From Taenia hydatigena (taxonomy: Eukaryota > Platyhelminthes > Cestoda > Cyclophyllidea > Taeniidae), in contig JADWOT020001231.1 of NCBI GenBank assembly GCA_036345935.2, positions 124,001-188,000 of the forward strand: a stretch of DNA of 64,000 nucleotides. The letters run 5' to 3'. Below the pieces are notes generated by a model that made no database searches, had not been told where the DNA came from, and saw only the letters and a list, made by a program, of their open reading frames with translations. Of this stretch, positions 22,401 to 35,324 are shown in pieces. The first letter of the stretch is position 1; the number at the start of each line of letters is the position of its first letter. The position numbers and the translations under genes are program-made.

Positions 22401-25400
22401 TCTGAGAATATGATGAAATTAAACAAGCAACGCCGTTTTAACTAGCTGAATGGAAATGAGAGCAAGCTATGAATATGTTTATTTACCACCGGGAGCTGCA
22501 CTCTATGCAACAGGAATGCATAAATAACTGATGGCATTGTTGATATTTGGTGGACTTACACTGATGTGCCTCCCAAGCGTGGTGGATTAATTGATTGCCA
22601 TCCGGAAAGATTGCTTTGCACTACTTGTACGTTCAGAAGCTTTATTCAGTAAAAATGGTAGGAACAATGACAACAGCTCCAAAAGTTTACTCTGCGATCC
22701 TAAGTGGCAAAGACGCATCCCATGGAGCATGCTTCTGCTCACAACGGCTTAATAAAGACATCTTAAATATGGCTGCTCTTAAAATAATTTAAGGCAGCAT
22801 ACATTGTGGACCATTGTGCGAATTTTAGCTGCTAGAAGTCATGCGTTTAGCACCGACTTCAAAAATATCAATTTTCTGGTGTTGCACACCTCTGCATGGA
22901 CAAAATCACGCAGACAGTCAAGCAGACTCAAGTGGGCGGTCGGACCACACATCACATGGATGGTGTGCATGTGCCAAGGGGTCATCCAACGGCGCATGAG
23001 TCCACGTTGGCTCAGTCTCATCACCCATCTGATGACCTCTGCGCTCTCAAATTAGCACGCGCTACCTATTGTATTCTCCCGCTCTCTTCGTTTCGCCTTT
23101 GCCTTAGGCTGGATATAGAGTTGGCTGCCGGCTTGAGTTATGCATTCATCGCCAAGTCGCATGAGTTAGAATTGCCATCCGATCCTATCGGTGGCGTGCG
23201 CGAGATTATTTAGTTTTGGTTATCTGCAAACTCGCCAAGCATGAGAAAATTGAACAGGTTTCTAAAAGGCCTCATAAATGCAGTGACATGCGTTTTCGGT
23301 GACGTCGCAATAAGCTGTAGGTTTTTAGAAGAAGACTACATTCTTTAGTGCAGAAGGTCTTTGAAGCCGTCAGCACGGGTCGAAAGTTGTGCCCCAATAC
23401 AAGAATGCGAGCACCAAGGATTAGATTTATTCGTAAAACTAAACAAATAGTCGAGATGTGAGCCACTCCAGTACGCAGGTTCTTTCGTTGTATTAAGGTG
23501 TGGTGTTTTGACAATGAACCATCAGCGCATGAGGTTTTCATACCATCAAGATGGTTCTGTAGTTGTGAAGTTTCACCCAGTTTGGAACATGGTGCTTCAC
23601 AGCGTAGTAATTGCAAGACGATGGTTTGCAGCTAAATGGTTACTTACCTTCACCAGACTACGGTAATCGACGATTCATTTCATCATTTGTCGATGTATAT
23701 ACCTGCAAATGCAACGCACCGTCGAACGGGATCCCCATAAATTGTGGCAAATAGTGGTTGGATTAATTATATGAGGACAGTAGGGTTGCATCCGTGGCTT
23801 ATGAGCACTGATCTAAGCTTACTTGCAAGTTATGTCAAATGGACTAGTCTGCACTTCAAACAGCGGCAGCTATTGCTTGGAGTTTGCCGTGGTGACAAGC
23901 AGAATGAAACTTTTTATTCAATTTTCAGGTAATCATGCACATCAGCGGTGGTAACAATGGCTAATTTAATGGGCCGAGGTATGAAACTGACCTAAAAAGG
24001 AGGATTACTGTTTACCCTTATTTATAGAGACGTGTGTACTATGCACTATTGCGAGTTTTTCGCTTTTTGACGTGTAGGTCATATTATATTATAATTGCAT
24101 GTCTCAAGACGAATGAAAGTGAAAGAAGTATTTGCTAAGTGGATCTGCCACTAATCCTGCAACGCTCACCCTAAGGTTCCGTGTTCATTCCTACAATCAC
24201 TGCAATCAACGGATCTGCATCCACTGGTTTCGATACTACTAACTCCTTTGATTTTATGTTTCTAGCATTCGTGAGGTCCTTCCTGTAAATGCATTCGATT
24301 CGCCTACTAGTAACATCGTTAAGGGTGAACGCTATGCTAATAGGGCAGGCATCCTCACCAGATTAACTAGCATATTGGTTCAAATGATTTAATTATCAAT
24401 GATTTTACGGTGTGCGTACAAATGCATAAGTTGCTTCATGGGACAAGAGAGTGCTATTCTAATGGCTTACAACGCGCTTTTAAGCACACGTGCCTAAATG
24501 ACAAAAAGAGTCCTAGACATCAAATAAAACCCTTTACAGTTTGAAAAGAGTGAGATTGATTACAGCGACAACATGCGTGCATCGGCCCCTTCTTTACATC
24601 AAGGTCACGTCCACATATGCCGCAGTGCACATGAAATTAAAAGTGAAGAGGCCGTACTCAACGCTAAATGCCATCATCATTTATTTTGGGTTGAATTTAA
24701 AAAAAAAACTGCATATTTTTAGGTCATCCTAAAGCACTGATTCCTGTGCCCAGAATAGTAACGTCTCCAATGAGATTATCGCAACTAAAACTGCTGAAAC
24801 GAATACTTAGTCAGCCATAGGAAATAGTCACCAATCTTATTACTTCTATGAGCTTTGAAAACAATAAAAGTCTTAATACTGAGTATTTTGTGTCTTTTCT
24901 CGTTCCCCGTTATCTACTGTTAATGTTTTGTTCAATATTGGTCCCCATTCCTATTTGCGGGGAATGTGAAGGTGCTCAACACATAATGATGCAAAATGGG
25001 AAGTCGACGAATGGACAAAGGCAGTGTTTTTCAAGTGAGCATACTCACAGCAGTCAAGTTGATTGTTAAATAATTTGCTTGATTGCTTTCACCTTAGGTG
25101 GCCATCTTACCTTGTGCTGCTTTGCTTCATATGGCCAATTTTGCATTGATCTTGAGTTAACTGTTGCCTTAGCTCATAAAAATTGCGTCGAGTGCATGCT
25201 TTGGCCTTGGCCTGCCGAACTGATAGGCCCGCCATATAAGGACACTTAAAATATTATAGCCGCACCATGGGTAATAATTCTCCATCAAGATTTTTCTAGG
25301 AGGGCCCAAATTGGTGACAGGAACACTTTGACTTTAGTCTTCTGCCACAAGTGCGGGTGAATACACAAGGAGAAATTGAGAGAAGTCCATCGAGTGCATG

Positions 25401-27589
25401 ATGTAGTCTACCACACCTTTTTCGACATTGCTCGACTTAAAGAGGCAAAATTAAACCCATTAAAGGAGATGAAGAAGTAGGCTTGACAAATAAACAGTGT
25501 CAAAGGATGTGCGAGAACACCTTTTCGGCAAAGAGACCTTTGATAGCAAATGCTTGACGCTGTGCTCCTATCTGTCTAATTTAATCTGGACTTGTTTTGC
25601 TATTTTTCATACTTTGCATTTTAACAATACTAATGTAGGCTTGGTAGGCATGTAGAAACTGTGATGATATAGATGTACCGCTGTGCTCCTTTTCATCTTC
25701 TGGGTTGTTTAGAGCAACAGCTCATAAATTTGTTTACATCCCATTGTTTTCGTTGTTTCCCATAGGTAATTTCGCCATTTCCAATCCTTGCTTAAATTTG
25801 ACCTGGAGAATGTATTAATGGTAGTAAGCGTTAGGTACGGTCTTTCCATTTTGGAATTCATGGGCATTAAGGTACAATACAATGTGGTGCTTGGAGTTAT
25901 ACGCAACCAAAGCGACGGCCAAGGGCAATGTGACAAAATATTTCAAACCTCCAGCTGCGAATTGCGACTTAGCCAGTGGTCGAAGAAGGTCCAAGATCTT
26001 AGCGTTCAGCGCGTGGATTCTAAGAGAGAAGAGGTCATTTGCACTCGAGCACGAGAAGAGTATCGTAACAAGCGAGTTTATTCTCGCTACTGGATGCCTC
26101 TGTCCAGCAATAGCATTGAATTTGTTTGGGTTCTAATCAACTTAGCAGTCGCCTAAGCTTACTGATCACAACTATCTTGAAAATTGGCAAACCGGTAAAT
26201 TTCTTTCTTCTAAGCATGCCTTGTTTTAACGATGCAATTATCTACAATTATCCTTGCGGTAAATTTATTTATAGCGAGGCAGATATAGGAAACAAACAAG
26301 ACAAAATAATCGAACCTATACTTCCATTCAAGGGCAAATCTTCCTTGTGAGTCAATGACCTCTATTACGTCGCGGGATTAGTGTACACTGCATCATTCCT
26401 GCATGCCTGGGCCGATGTGCCTTAAAAAGGCTATCTGAATTCCCATTTATTGGGTAAAGTTGCGAAGAAACTGCAATTAGACTCATGGACTTGTTAATTT
26501 ATGGCAAACGTAATCAGAATCGACCTGCCTTAGTTCTAAGTAGAGCACAATTATTTAGAGAGTTAACATGTTTGCCCATGGCTAATGCTGCGAGGCGCTA
26601 GCTCAAAAGTCGTGTAGTTACATCAGTTTGTCATGCCAGATTCCTTACTCCTACATTGGTCATTTCCAGCCAATTATATAATAGAGCGAGTGCTGTAATC
26701 GTTTATTAGCCAATAAGCAATCGAAATGTTGGTGGTAGACACGCCAAAGGAATTCATAAAATGCATAGTCAATCACGTTTGGACTTCAATCTAGGACGTG
26801 AAGTTGCCTTGGATTATTTTTCTTACCGCAACTCCTCTTTTAATAAAAACATTATATTTATCAAAATCAGTTTTCTGCCTTGCCTCTAAGGATGGATTCT
26901 GCAGCAGAATCAGATACTCCTGATATTAATATTTCACAGCGAATTAAAAGGGATGGGATTTAAGTGAGCGCTGTTTATTGATTTTGTTCTTTGATAGATT
27001 ACTGTCTGGGGGGTGTAAGCCTTGTTTTTGAATTAACTCTCCGGGCTCCTAATTGCGTCTAAGAAGCTATGTCTTAGTGCTTTTTGCAACCTAATCAAAA
27101 GATAGTAATAGCTATAAAAATTGTGGAAAAATTGTTTGCATGGCGTTGAGCTTAAAGGTCTTACAAATCCTGCAAATGTATTGTTTTATCTGAAGAGGAA
27201 AATGTGCTAAAGTCTATCGTTATGTGAAATAATTTTGATTGTAGATGTTTTGCTGGCATTCCCAAGGGAGCTAGCAAGATCCAAATGTGCCACATCACAT
27301 TTATGCTCATCAACTCGCCAGTAAAAACTACCAGTTTGAGTAACCTAATAAGAACTAAACCACGTTATAGCTGTTTAAGTAGGTGCACTTTGGTTAGATA
27401 GCTTAAGGCAAACTTTTAAAGGCTACAGCTAACTTGGATATGACAACGTTGGTAGGTGATTTCTAGCAGTACCAAATAAGGAATCGTACTATCCGCTAAA
27501 GTTGATGGACAACGACATTAATGATGATATTTGACAATGCATTTCATACAATGAACTTGTTTTAAAACGAAAGTGATATCATGAGCAAC
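16434..27589. other. Long stretch without supported genes
   Basis: AT-rich, with stops in all frames and only short open frames lacking domain features. One splice-flanked block, 16688-16750, might be an extra 3' exon of the symporter. Frames at 22.9-23.2 kb and 25.8-26.16 kb are up to 122 codons long but overlap other open frames and show no recognisable motif. Confidence 0.45.
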
Positions 27590-30500
27590 TTTTCAGACCC
27601 AAGAGAACAGGCACAGATACATGGTGGAAAAGGAGCAGGTAGTCTGTCGGAGGCAGGAAGCGCACATTCTTACCCGCTAGTATAGAGCGCTAGGTAGAGG
27701 AATCCTCTAAAGAGAGAAGAAAAGAATTGGGCAGCGAAATCGTGAGGTGGGTATTGGACGAGTCTACAAATTACGAAGTAAAAGTAGGAGCAACGTGCTC
27801 ACCTTTGCTTTCGAGGGGCTAAGTGGAGGTAAAGTAGGAGTATGACACGAAATTGAGGCAAAGTGGTGTAGGACCAACTACAACGGCAGAAAGAAATATA
27901 GAAATGAGGAATGAATGGCAATGCAGGCTGGGCTATGCTAAAATGAGATTTCGTTATCGATAAAGCGTGATTGAGCCAGATGCAGTATAGTCCATGCTAG
28001 TCTGATGTAGACTATGATCTTGGCAGCATTGAATCATGCCGCAACATAGAGTGAGAAAAGTAGAGAGATGTAGGGGACTAACGAAGAGAGCGCTGGCAGA
28101 AAATGAGGTCAGAAGAGGAGGCTTAGGTAAATTGAGGCTGGGTTTGGAGAAGGGAGGCAGTGCAGAGAAAACCTACTCCTCCCTCTCGGTTGAATTGAAT
28201 GCATAGAGAACAAACAGGGGGACATAATACAAGTTGCAATACTTGGAAGCATTTAGAACGTCGCAGTGGGAGACAAAGGAACCACTCCCCGAAGGCGCGT
28301 TGCAGTGGAGCATGGGTAAAGAGACGTAGGAAAGAGAGCTGCGATCCCTCCACTCCAAAGACATCACCAGGCCTACTTATAGTCTAAGTATCTCGATCCT
28401 TAGTGCCTGCGAGAAATAAAGAAGGAAAGAAAGGGATTAGGCGGGTCAAATTAGAGTGCTGTTAAGTTTGGCTTCAACGATAACGTATAAGACGCCTCTT
28501 AGGACGAAAAATACACGAGAGGTGTGGTAGGCCTACTGTCCTCTCCTTTTCTACTTTCCTCAAGCCTGTCATAATTCAGTTGAGGTGCCTAGTCTGCTCT
28601 CTTCTGTCCACGTACAACCTAGTCAATTCTGGTCCTGCATACCGTGCTGGAGTGCTCCTGCAGTAGAATACACATTGAACAAGTTATTATTATTACCTCA
28701 ACATGTATCACACCGGTGCTACTTATTGAGCGGATGTAAGGGCGTGGAAGTGGCATGCAAAGCAAGCGTGGTGCGGGGTAGGACTTGATTGGAGAAGTCG
28801 GCGTTTCACCCCTAAGGATTACTAGTCAGGTAACGACGAATTACTTCTTTGTACTGTTAATTCATATGAATGCACATCTTGAAGAGACAAAGGAATGATT
28901 GAGAGAAGGGCAAAGCGATGAGAAGCCTAGGGCATGAAATAAGACGGTGGGGAAGGAGATTTGGAGATTACACATGTCTGCCTTAAGCTGACCCTGCACA
29001 GTGCCGTGGTGCAGTATTCTGCATTTCTTTTCCTCTTCCTCCCATCTACACCTAAACTGATTCACCTACCCACTCATCCAGCCATCTAACTGAGTAGCAC
29101 TTGAAGTAATTGGCCTATTGACAGGAGACTTAACTTTTTTAGCAGCGTACTCAAATATGCTAAAGATAGATTTCCTGTTCGTGTAATTTAGAATGGGTAC
29201 CAGATTTAATAATATTGAAATGACTTACTCAAATGAAGCAATGCACGGGAAAAAGAGAGAGGAGGGAAGCTATTTGCACAACTTACCTCCGATTTCTACT
29301 GTTGATATCCGCTTTGGTCTTTTGACTTCTCCGTAACGGCGGGATGGGCGATTATGAGTGATGTGTAGATGAAGAGAGGCGCCAGAAGCATAAAAATGAC
29401 AGAATACTTGATAGGAAGGAAAATGAAGCAGAGGAGAGGCATTGATGGCAAACTAAATTAGAGGGGCGATTCTCAGAGGGAGGATAAGCAGCAGGATGCA
29501 AAACAATACGCAGTCAATCATATCCGACTCCGTTGTACGATGGACGATTTTGAAACCACACGTGCAAATCGATTAGTGGCACGTGTCGTCGCCGTCCGAT
29601 GTTGAACTTAGGCTTCGCCCCTTGTGGATGCTTTCGTTGGAGCAGACATCACTTCCCTCCGTGTCTTCTGTGCTTAGGCCGATCTCTCTGCATCACGGCG
29701 CATGCATTGTCGGCGGAGCAGGATAAGACTGACCACCAATACCAATGTGCTTTGAATTAAATGCGCTGCCATGTCCAGACTGCTTTGCGTCAGCTTTTTA
29801 TCTCTGTTGTTTTTTTTGGGGAAAAAGCCATTGGCGACTAACTCGGAAGAATAGTTGTGTGAGAGGCGAAGGTGAGACGTCCACAGAAGAGAAGTAGAGG
29901 AGAGGATGGAGAAGGGTCATAACCGGATGTTTCTGCACAGTGCTGTAGCACTGCGTTCCTTATTCCTTGTCCTTTTCCTTCCACATTCTCCTGAATACTT
30001 TTGTTTACACATTTCTCTAGCCATGTACTCAAGTGAAGTATGTAGGGATGTGAATTTCTTAAAATCAATGCACTTGAAGACGTTCTTCACGGTTTACCTT
30101 GACAAGTAAAATACACTAGTTACGTCAATGCTGGAACGACGACGCACGTATATGAGTTAAGTGAGGAGAAGTTTAAGATGAAGCAGGAGAGAAGGAGAAG
30201 GTGGTGACACAAATTACTCTTAATTTCTAGAATTCCTATCTGCACTGGCCCTTTGACTTTTTTAAACTACGCAACGGAAGGTTGGGAAGTCACGGAGAGA
30301 TTGGAATGGAGGCGGTGCAAGTGAAGTTTGAGAAGTGGAACGTAGGTGAGTATATAACGAGGCGGGACTGAGGCAGTAAGGAGGAACTAAAATAGTGGAA
30401 ACGACGATAACGTGGGAGGCAAGATGAATGGTAGAAGTTGGTGGAATGCGTATGCAAGTGTGTGGGGGTTACTTGTGTGATTAACCCCTTCTGATTGGGT

Positions 30501-32455
30501 CGGTAACAGGTGCTTCGAGAGAGCTTCTTGCAAGCAGGCGTTGTTTGTCTTTGTGCTTCACAGTGACGTGAGAGAGACGGAAGGAAAGAAGAAAATCTAC
30601 TAGTACTGATGTGCTTTGATTGAAGTGTGCTACCTTGCCTCTGCAAAGTACGCTAGTGTAAGTGCAGCATGAACGTTTTTTAAAAAGAAGTCCCCGAGGT
30701 CAGCGTTGCATTGATCGATGCAAGCGAGAATTAGACTGACTAGCCTACTACTTTGCCGCCAGAAAAGCGCTCTCCAGCGGATGTGAGCATGAATTGTTGA
30801 GTTTTAATTTGACGCGATCGCTGTGAGGTGAGACCCTTTGAAACTGCTGCATGCGATGCAGGTTTGACGGAAGTTCTGCAAGTCGCTGGCAAGGAAGGGC
30901 CACAAGTATTGTTTGCTCGAGGTCTCTACCGCCTTTTGCTCTCAGGCTCCATTTGCCTAAGCAACTTTCTAGGAACGGTTTGAAATAATGAACCTGCGAC
31001 TACTATAGGCTTGGTAGACATGGCGACTTTTGACTACTATAGGACTCATCCTCTAGAGCGAGTTACAACCATTTCAGCTACATTCCCCATGCCGCCTTGC
31101 TAGTCAGACTCATCTCTTCAGCTGTAGACCTAGTGGGATGATGTCGAAAACTCATCGTATATCAGGGCTCTGTCAGGATCGGTACTTTGCGTATTTCTAT
31201 AGCAATGTAAATTGGGCCTGCTCAAAAGAAGCCTACTCACTATATCACTATTCATTGTGGCTTTGAGTGTTTTGCAGTATAGTGTCTTCGCATTGCCCTG
31301 CGAATTTCCTTTTCTGTGCTCAACTGTGAGGTTTTGTTGCTGCAGTTCCTCGTACCATCGCGCAACTGAACAGTCCTTCTACTTCTCTGTTTCTAAGCAA
31401 GTCAGCGCTTGAAAATCTGAACTGCCTCGCTATCAGGTAGCATGAAGTGCCTAACCGTTGTAGAGGTGGCGAACAATTCACGACCTGTTGCACTTTTCGG
31501 TCTCATACTGTTGCAAAGTCTGATACTGGCGTGGGTGATGATATGTTCTCCTTATTTTTCTCCACCCTGGGAAAGTGCACCATTCACGGCTGGTTGGCCT
31601 CAAAGTTTGGTAAGACTTGGAACGCTGCAGAGTAGTTTTTATTTTAGTTCGTCTGACGCTTCGTGATGCTCGATCTCCCACTTAAAATGTTTTGCCAGCT
31701 TTTCGGTCACTTTATGCAGGGGCTAGCGGTCTTAGCCTTTAACGAAGCGCCTGTAGAGGATCGCCAAGTCAGTGAAGCTGCGAATATCTGTCCTGTTGGT
31801 TAGCGTTGGTTAGGCGTTCACTTGTTTTGTACGATCTTTATGAGCTGCCATCTCGTCTGACGGGACTCCACGTTCCAGGAAGATTACACAGCGCTGAAGG
31901 TAGCTTCGATTATTCGGATTCAAGTACTCGTCTTCTCTCAAAGTAACCGAATAGAGACACGAGACCGATGGATTGATCACCTGCTCTTACTCGCCGCGTT
32001 AAATTTTGTCAAATAGAAATGATCATGGGAGAGACTGCATGTTCTCAGAGAAGCAGCTCAATTCCCTTCCCTCCTATCCTTCATTTTTTCCTGTCCCCTT
32101 AACCGTGGTATAACTTTCTTATCCTTCGTTCTTTCTCTACGCATTGGTAGTACACACTTGACCTGCGCTCAGTACGGATCATAGCAGTTAAAGCGTTAAA
32201 GAGCAGGCATTTTCTGGACTTCTTACCAATCTATTTCCCTTCATTATTTACACTTTGTGATTTATCGACTAAGTGCTGCCGCCTTTGTGGGATTTGTGGT
32301 TTTTGTTCTTTATAAAGCACCATCGATAACTGTCGATAGTAACGCAATCAACACATTGTGAATGCGAACATTGATGAGAGTAGTCTGTCAGACTTATTTT
32401 TTTGTTAAAAGCAGTCTTTGAATGCATTTTGACCCTTTTTTCATGTTACCGATTA
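27590..32455. other. Purine-rich region with weakly recurring blocks
   Basis: From about 27.6 to 30.7 kb the + strand is rich in GAGG/GGAAG runs, giving long, low-complexity antisense open frames that I do not accept as genes. Similar blocks recur at 28994 and 29933 (CTGCACAGTGC) and at 29745 and 30609 (TGTGCTTTGA). A splice-donor-ended open frame at 31442-31609 (GTAAGA at 31610) is coding-like but unassigned. Confidence 0.45.
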
Positions 32456-32647
32456 GTGTTTAGAATAGATGAGCTCGTTTGGGGCGAGGTCAGCAGTGAG
32501 CTTAAAGTCTTCTCAGTGGCCCTTAATCGCGAACCCGTCACATACACTGAGCTCGTGAAGTTCAAGACCATCACTACTGCGTACATGGCCGATGCCTTAA
32601 ATGCAAGGAACATGCTCCTCTCCAAGGCCTTGATGCTTAGGAGATGA
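32456..32647 (+). CDS. Unassigned coding-like exon
   Basis: After CATGTTACCGATTAG the frame reads RIDELVWGEVSSELKVF and, further on, YTELVKFKTITTAYMADA, LNARNMLLSKALMLRR, then TGA at 32645-32647. Composition (Glu, Leu, Lys, Ala; GC-rich third positions) is protein-like, unlike the surrounding DNA. It would be a terminal exon of about 63 codons, mostly helical. I do not recognise the family. A 222-codon open frame lies antisense over it (32446-33114) but is Ser/Thr/His-rich and looks like a shadow. Confidence 0.4.
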   Translation: MFRIDELVWGEVSSELKVFSVALNREPVTYTELVKFKTITTAYMADALNARNMLLSKALMLRR

Positions 32648-35235
32648 TGTAGCCGAAGGGTGGACGGAGGGAGGGAAACTGCGGCGGATGCTGTGAATGC
32701 GCTAACGGTCACCTTCAATACCACATCGTTCAAACATTCACCTTTGCTTGTTCTACTGGTGAGGGCAACTACGCTGCGTAGGCAGGTAGTGCTGGGTAGT
32801 TTATAGAGATTATGCGTCATACAGCAAACCAGTGCTTGGCTGTGTGTGCTGAAGTTGTGTGGTTGCCTGTAATGGAGATGAGAACCCATCAGCATGCTTC
32901 TGTCGTCCCCTTGTTCCTTTAATGCGCTCAAGCAGCCGCCCTTGTGCGGCAGATCGGCATTTCGACATTCGCAGCGGTCGTGGGGAGAGGTAGTAGTGAG
33001 CAGGAGAACGAACGATTGATCGTGTGAGATGGTGGGTAATTTGCCGTGCAGATGGATAGTTGTTGACAGGCGGAGAGGATGGCGCGTATGAGATCGGTGA
33101 TGACAAGCAAACATTGTTCTTGCACTCAGACATTGAGTTCTCCGTTGTCAACCTCTCTAAGGAATTAAACACTAAGTTTTGGATGTTTTGGGAAGCAGCT
33201 CTTTTCCAGCTAGCTGGCTATATAGCTGACTGACGCCTTCAGGTAGGAGTTGATCCGTTTCATCCAAAACAGCTTCTCACCAGCATGCCTTCTAAAATGA
33301 CAGACAGTTAGAAATGGTTGGAAATGGTCTATCCTTTCCACTGGGGAAGGGTGGGGGAGCAATCGTGGTGGTGGGATGGGAAAACGTACTACTCTCCACA
33401 TTTGGGTAGTACAGACCAGCATTGAGGGAATTAGGAAAGCAAAGAGAGAGTAGTGATTGCAGTTACAGAACGCAAAGACCCTAAATCATCGAACAAGCGA
33501 TTCGATAGATTTATCGTTTGCCCCTACACTGTGCCATCCGGACCTTTGATTCCTTTAGTAGTCGAACCCTTTGCAGCGAGCCTTGCGGCCATATGGTATC
33601 TCAACGGCACCGCCTTCTCTCGTTTATCCATATAAACTCACAAGCTACCACCTCTTTGCTACATTACCACCGCAGCATTTCAGATACTCGCCTCCATGAC
33701 ACACCCACACAAAGACAATGAGCACAACATGCATGCCAATAACAGCTCATCGAAATGAAACTCTTAAAAAATCTGGCGGATAAATATTTCACACAAAGGA
33801 ATATATCAAAATGAACCAATGCTTTGAAGGGCTTGAACATTAACACATGAAAACCTCAATAAGGTGAGTAGCAGTACTGATTGCAGGCAGGGTCCACCTC
33901 ATTCCTCATGGCTGATGCGAAGAAAAAATGCACTTGATTTGCACCAGCTCAACGGTACCTTACATGCAAATCTACGTCCACATCACAAACTCGATGACAT
34001 CTAAAGTAACGGGACGGCACCTGCAATCGCGACCACACACTTCGGGATAGCGGAGACTTCAACATTGGCTGTCTACGAACTAGTCGAAATTCAGTCAAAT
34101 AACGATCTTACAAGGGCACTTTTAATTAAACATCCAGTCTCCGACTTGGCTATCGAAAATTGCTGGCGCATCACTTACTGTTATCTACATCACGTCTATG
34201 TCGCAGTCCAATATCCTGCCTCAGCTCGGCAATACACTCCCTACTGACTCACAGACACCAAGTACAAGCATATCAGCTCACTTTCAAACAACTTTGGGGT
34301 GGTCGTTAATAGCTCCACCCCCTGCGCCTAGCTGTTTAGAGCTACAAACCCACCAAAATTTAACCGACGAATCATCGTGACTGTGGAAGTGGTGTCAAAT
34401 TTCTCCTCCAAAACAGACATTAAAACAGCCAGCACCACCTTAGCAGATCTCGCCATTCGCCTCCAAATTATAGAGGGTGCAAACCTCAAATGATCTTCTT
34501 CAATCAACGACCCTATGAAATGCCAGCACTGTCTCCCGGCCAAGAATCCATCGTATTTGAATTAAGGAGGCTTCTCAGTTGCCTCCTCGTGTTGACCTCT
34601 TTATTTCAATATAATCCCACAATATTGCTCTATTCTCCTTACATTTATTGCTCATGAATAGCCTGTGTTTATCATGACACGCCTAAAACTTGTCACACAT
34701 TGGCCAGTTTTCGCCCACTTTAAAGGGTTTTTGCATAACAACCTCTAAATACAATTGCTACCGGCTATCAGTTGTCAATCATCGAAGATTCATCGTTGCT
34801 ATGCTTGCTTATCGCCGTATTACAGGTCGTAATGCTGTGGTCTGTAGCAAAGTAGTCCTTCAGCTCTTTTTAAACATCTGACGATCAGTTCGCTGTTAAT
34901 TTTACTCTTATCTAGCAGCTGTAGTGGTTGTATGGGTGAAGTCTAAAGACCTTCCGATGCTTATCAAATCACTGATAAATGCCAAGATAATTTTGAAACG
35001 GCTGGCTCTGCTTGCCAAATTATGGCCTTGATTTTCGCACGAGCGTTTTCCTTACTGCTCTCCTGGCAGTTCGGATCAAATTATTTTCCAAAATAGATGT
35101 TGTATTAATCTACCTTGTGGGGTAGTTCCATTTTTCTAGCCTTTAAAGAGCAATCAACCTGGTTGGTTTGGTGGCGATAATGTTGATGCATTAAGTGAAC
35201 GGCAAAATATCAGGCTCACATTGGGTTTTCTCTAG

Positions 35236-35324
35236 GGCCCTTCTCTGTTCCCACACCAGCTGAGACCAGTGTTAGCACCTTCTGGTCTTCAAGAAAGTTC
35301 GTATGTGAGGTAGAGAACAAGAAT
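35236..35324 (+). CDS. Possible exon, function unknown
   Basis: Pyrimidine tract plus CTCTAG acceptor, 29 codons in phase 1-in/0-out frame, donor GTATGT at 35325. Reading includes TPAETSVSTFWSSRKFVCEVE-like composition and continues open (CMVCFEAILQ) to TGA at 35376. Not recognised. Confidence 0.22.

Noticed and set aside
22839..23213. Overlapping frames on both strands near 23 kb
   Set aside because: Three mutually overlapping frames, none with motif or splice support.
25788..26156. 122-codon frame suspected as retroelement protein
   Set aside because: No reverse transcriptase, protease or integrase motif; two other frames open over the same bases.
30290..30646. 118-codon minus-strand open frame
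   Set aside because: Low-complexity antisense of a GA-rich tract (Ser, Thr, Pro, His); composition alone explains the lack of stops.
32446..33114. 222-codon minus-strand open frame, the longest in the window
   Set aside because: It is Ser/Thr/His-rich without motif and lies antisense to a + strand exon with better codon character; probably a shadow.
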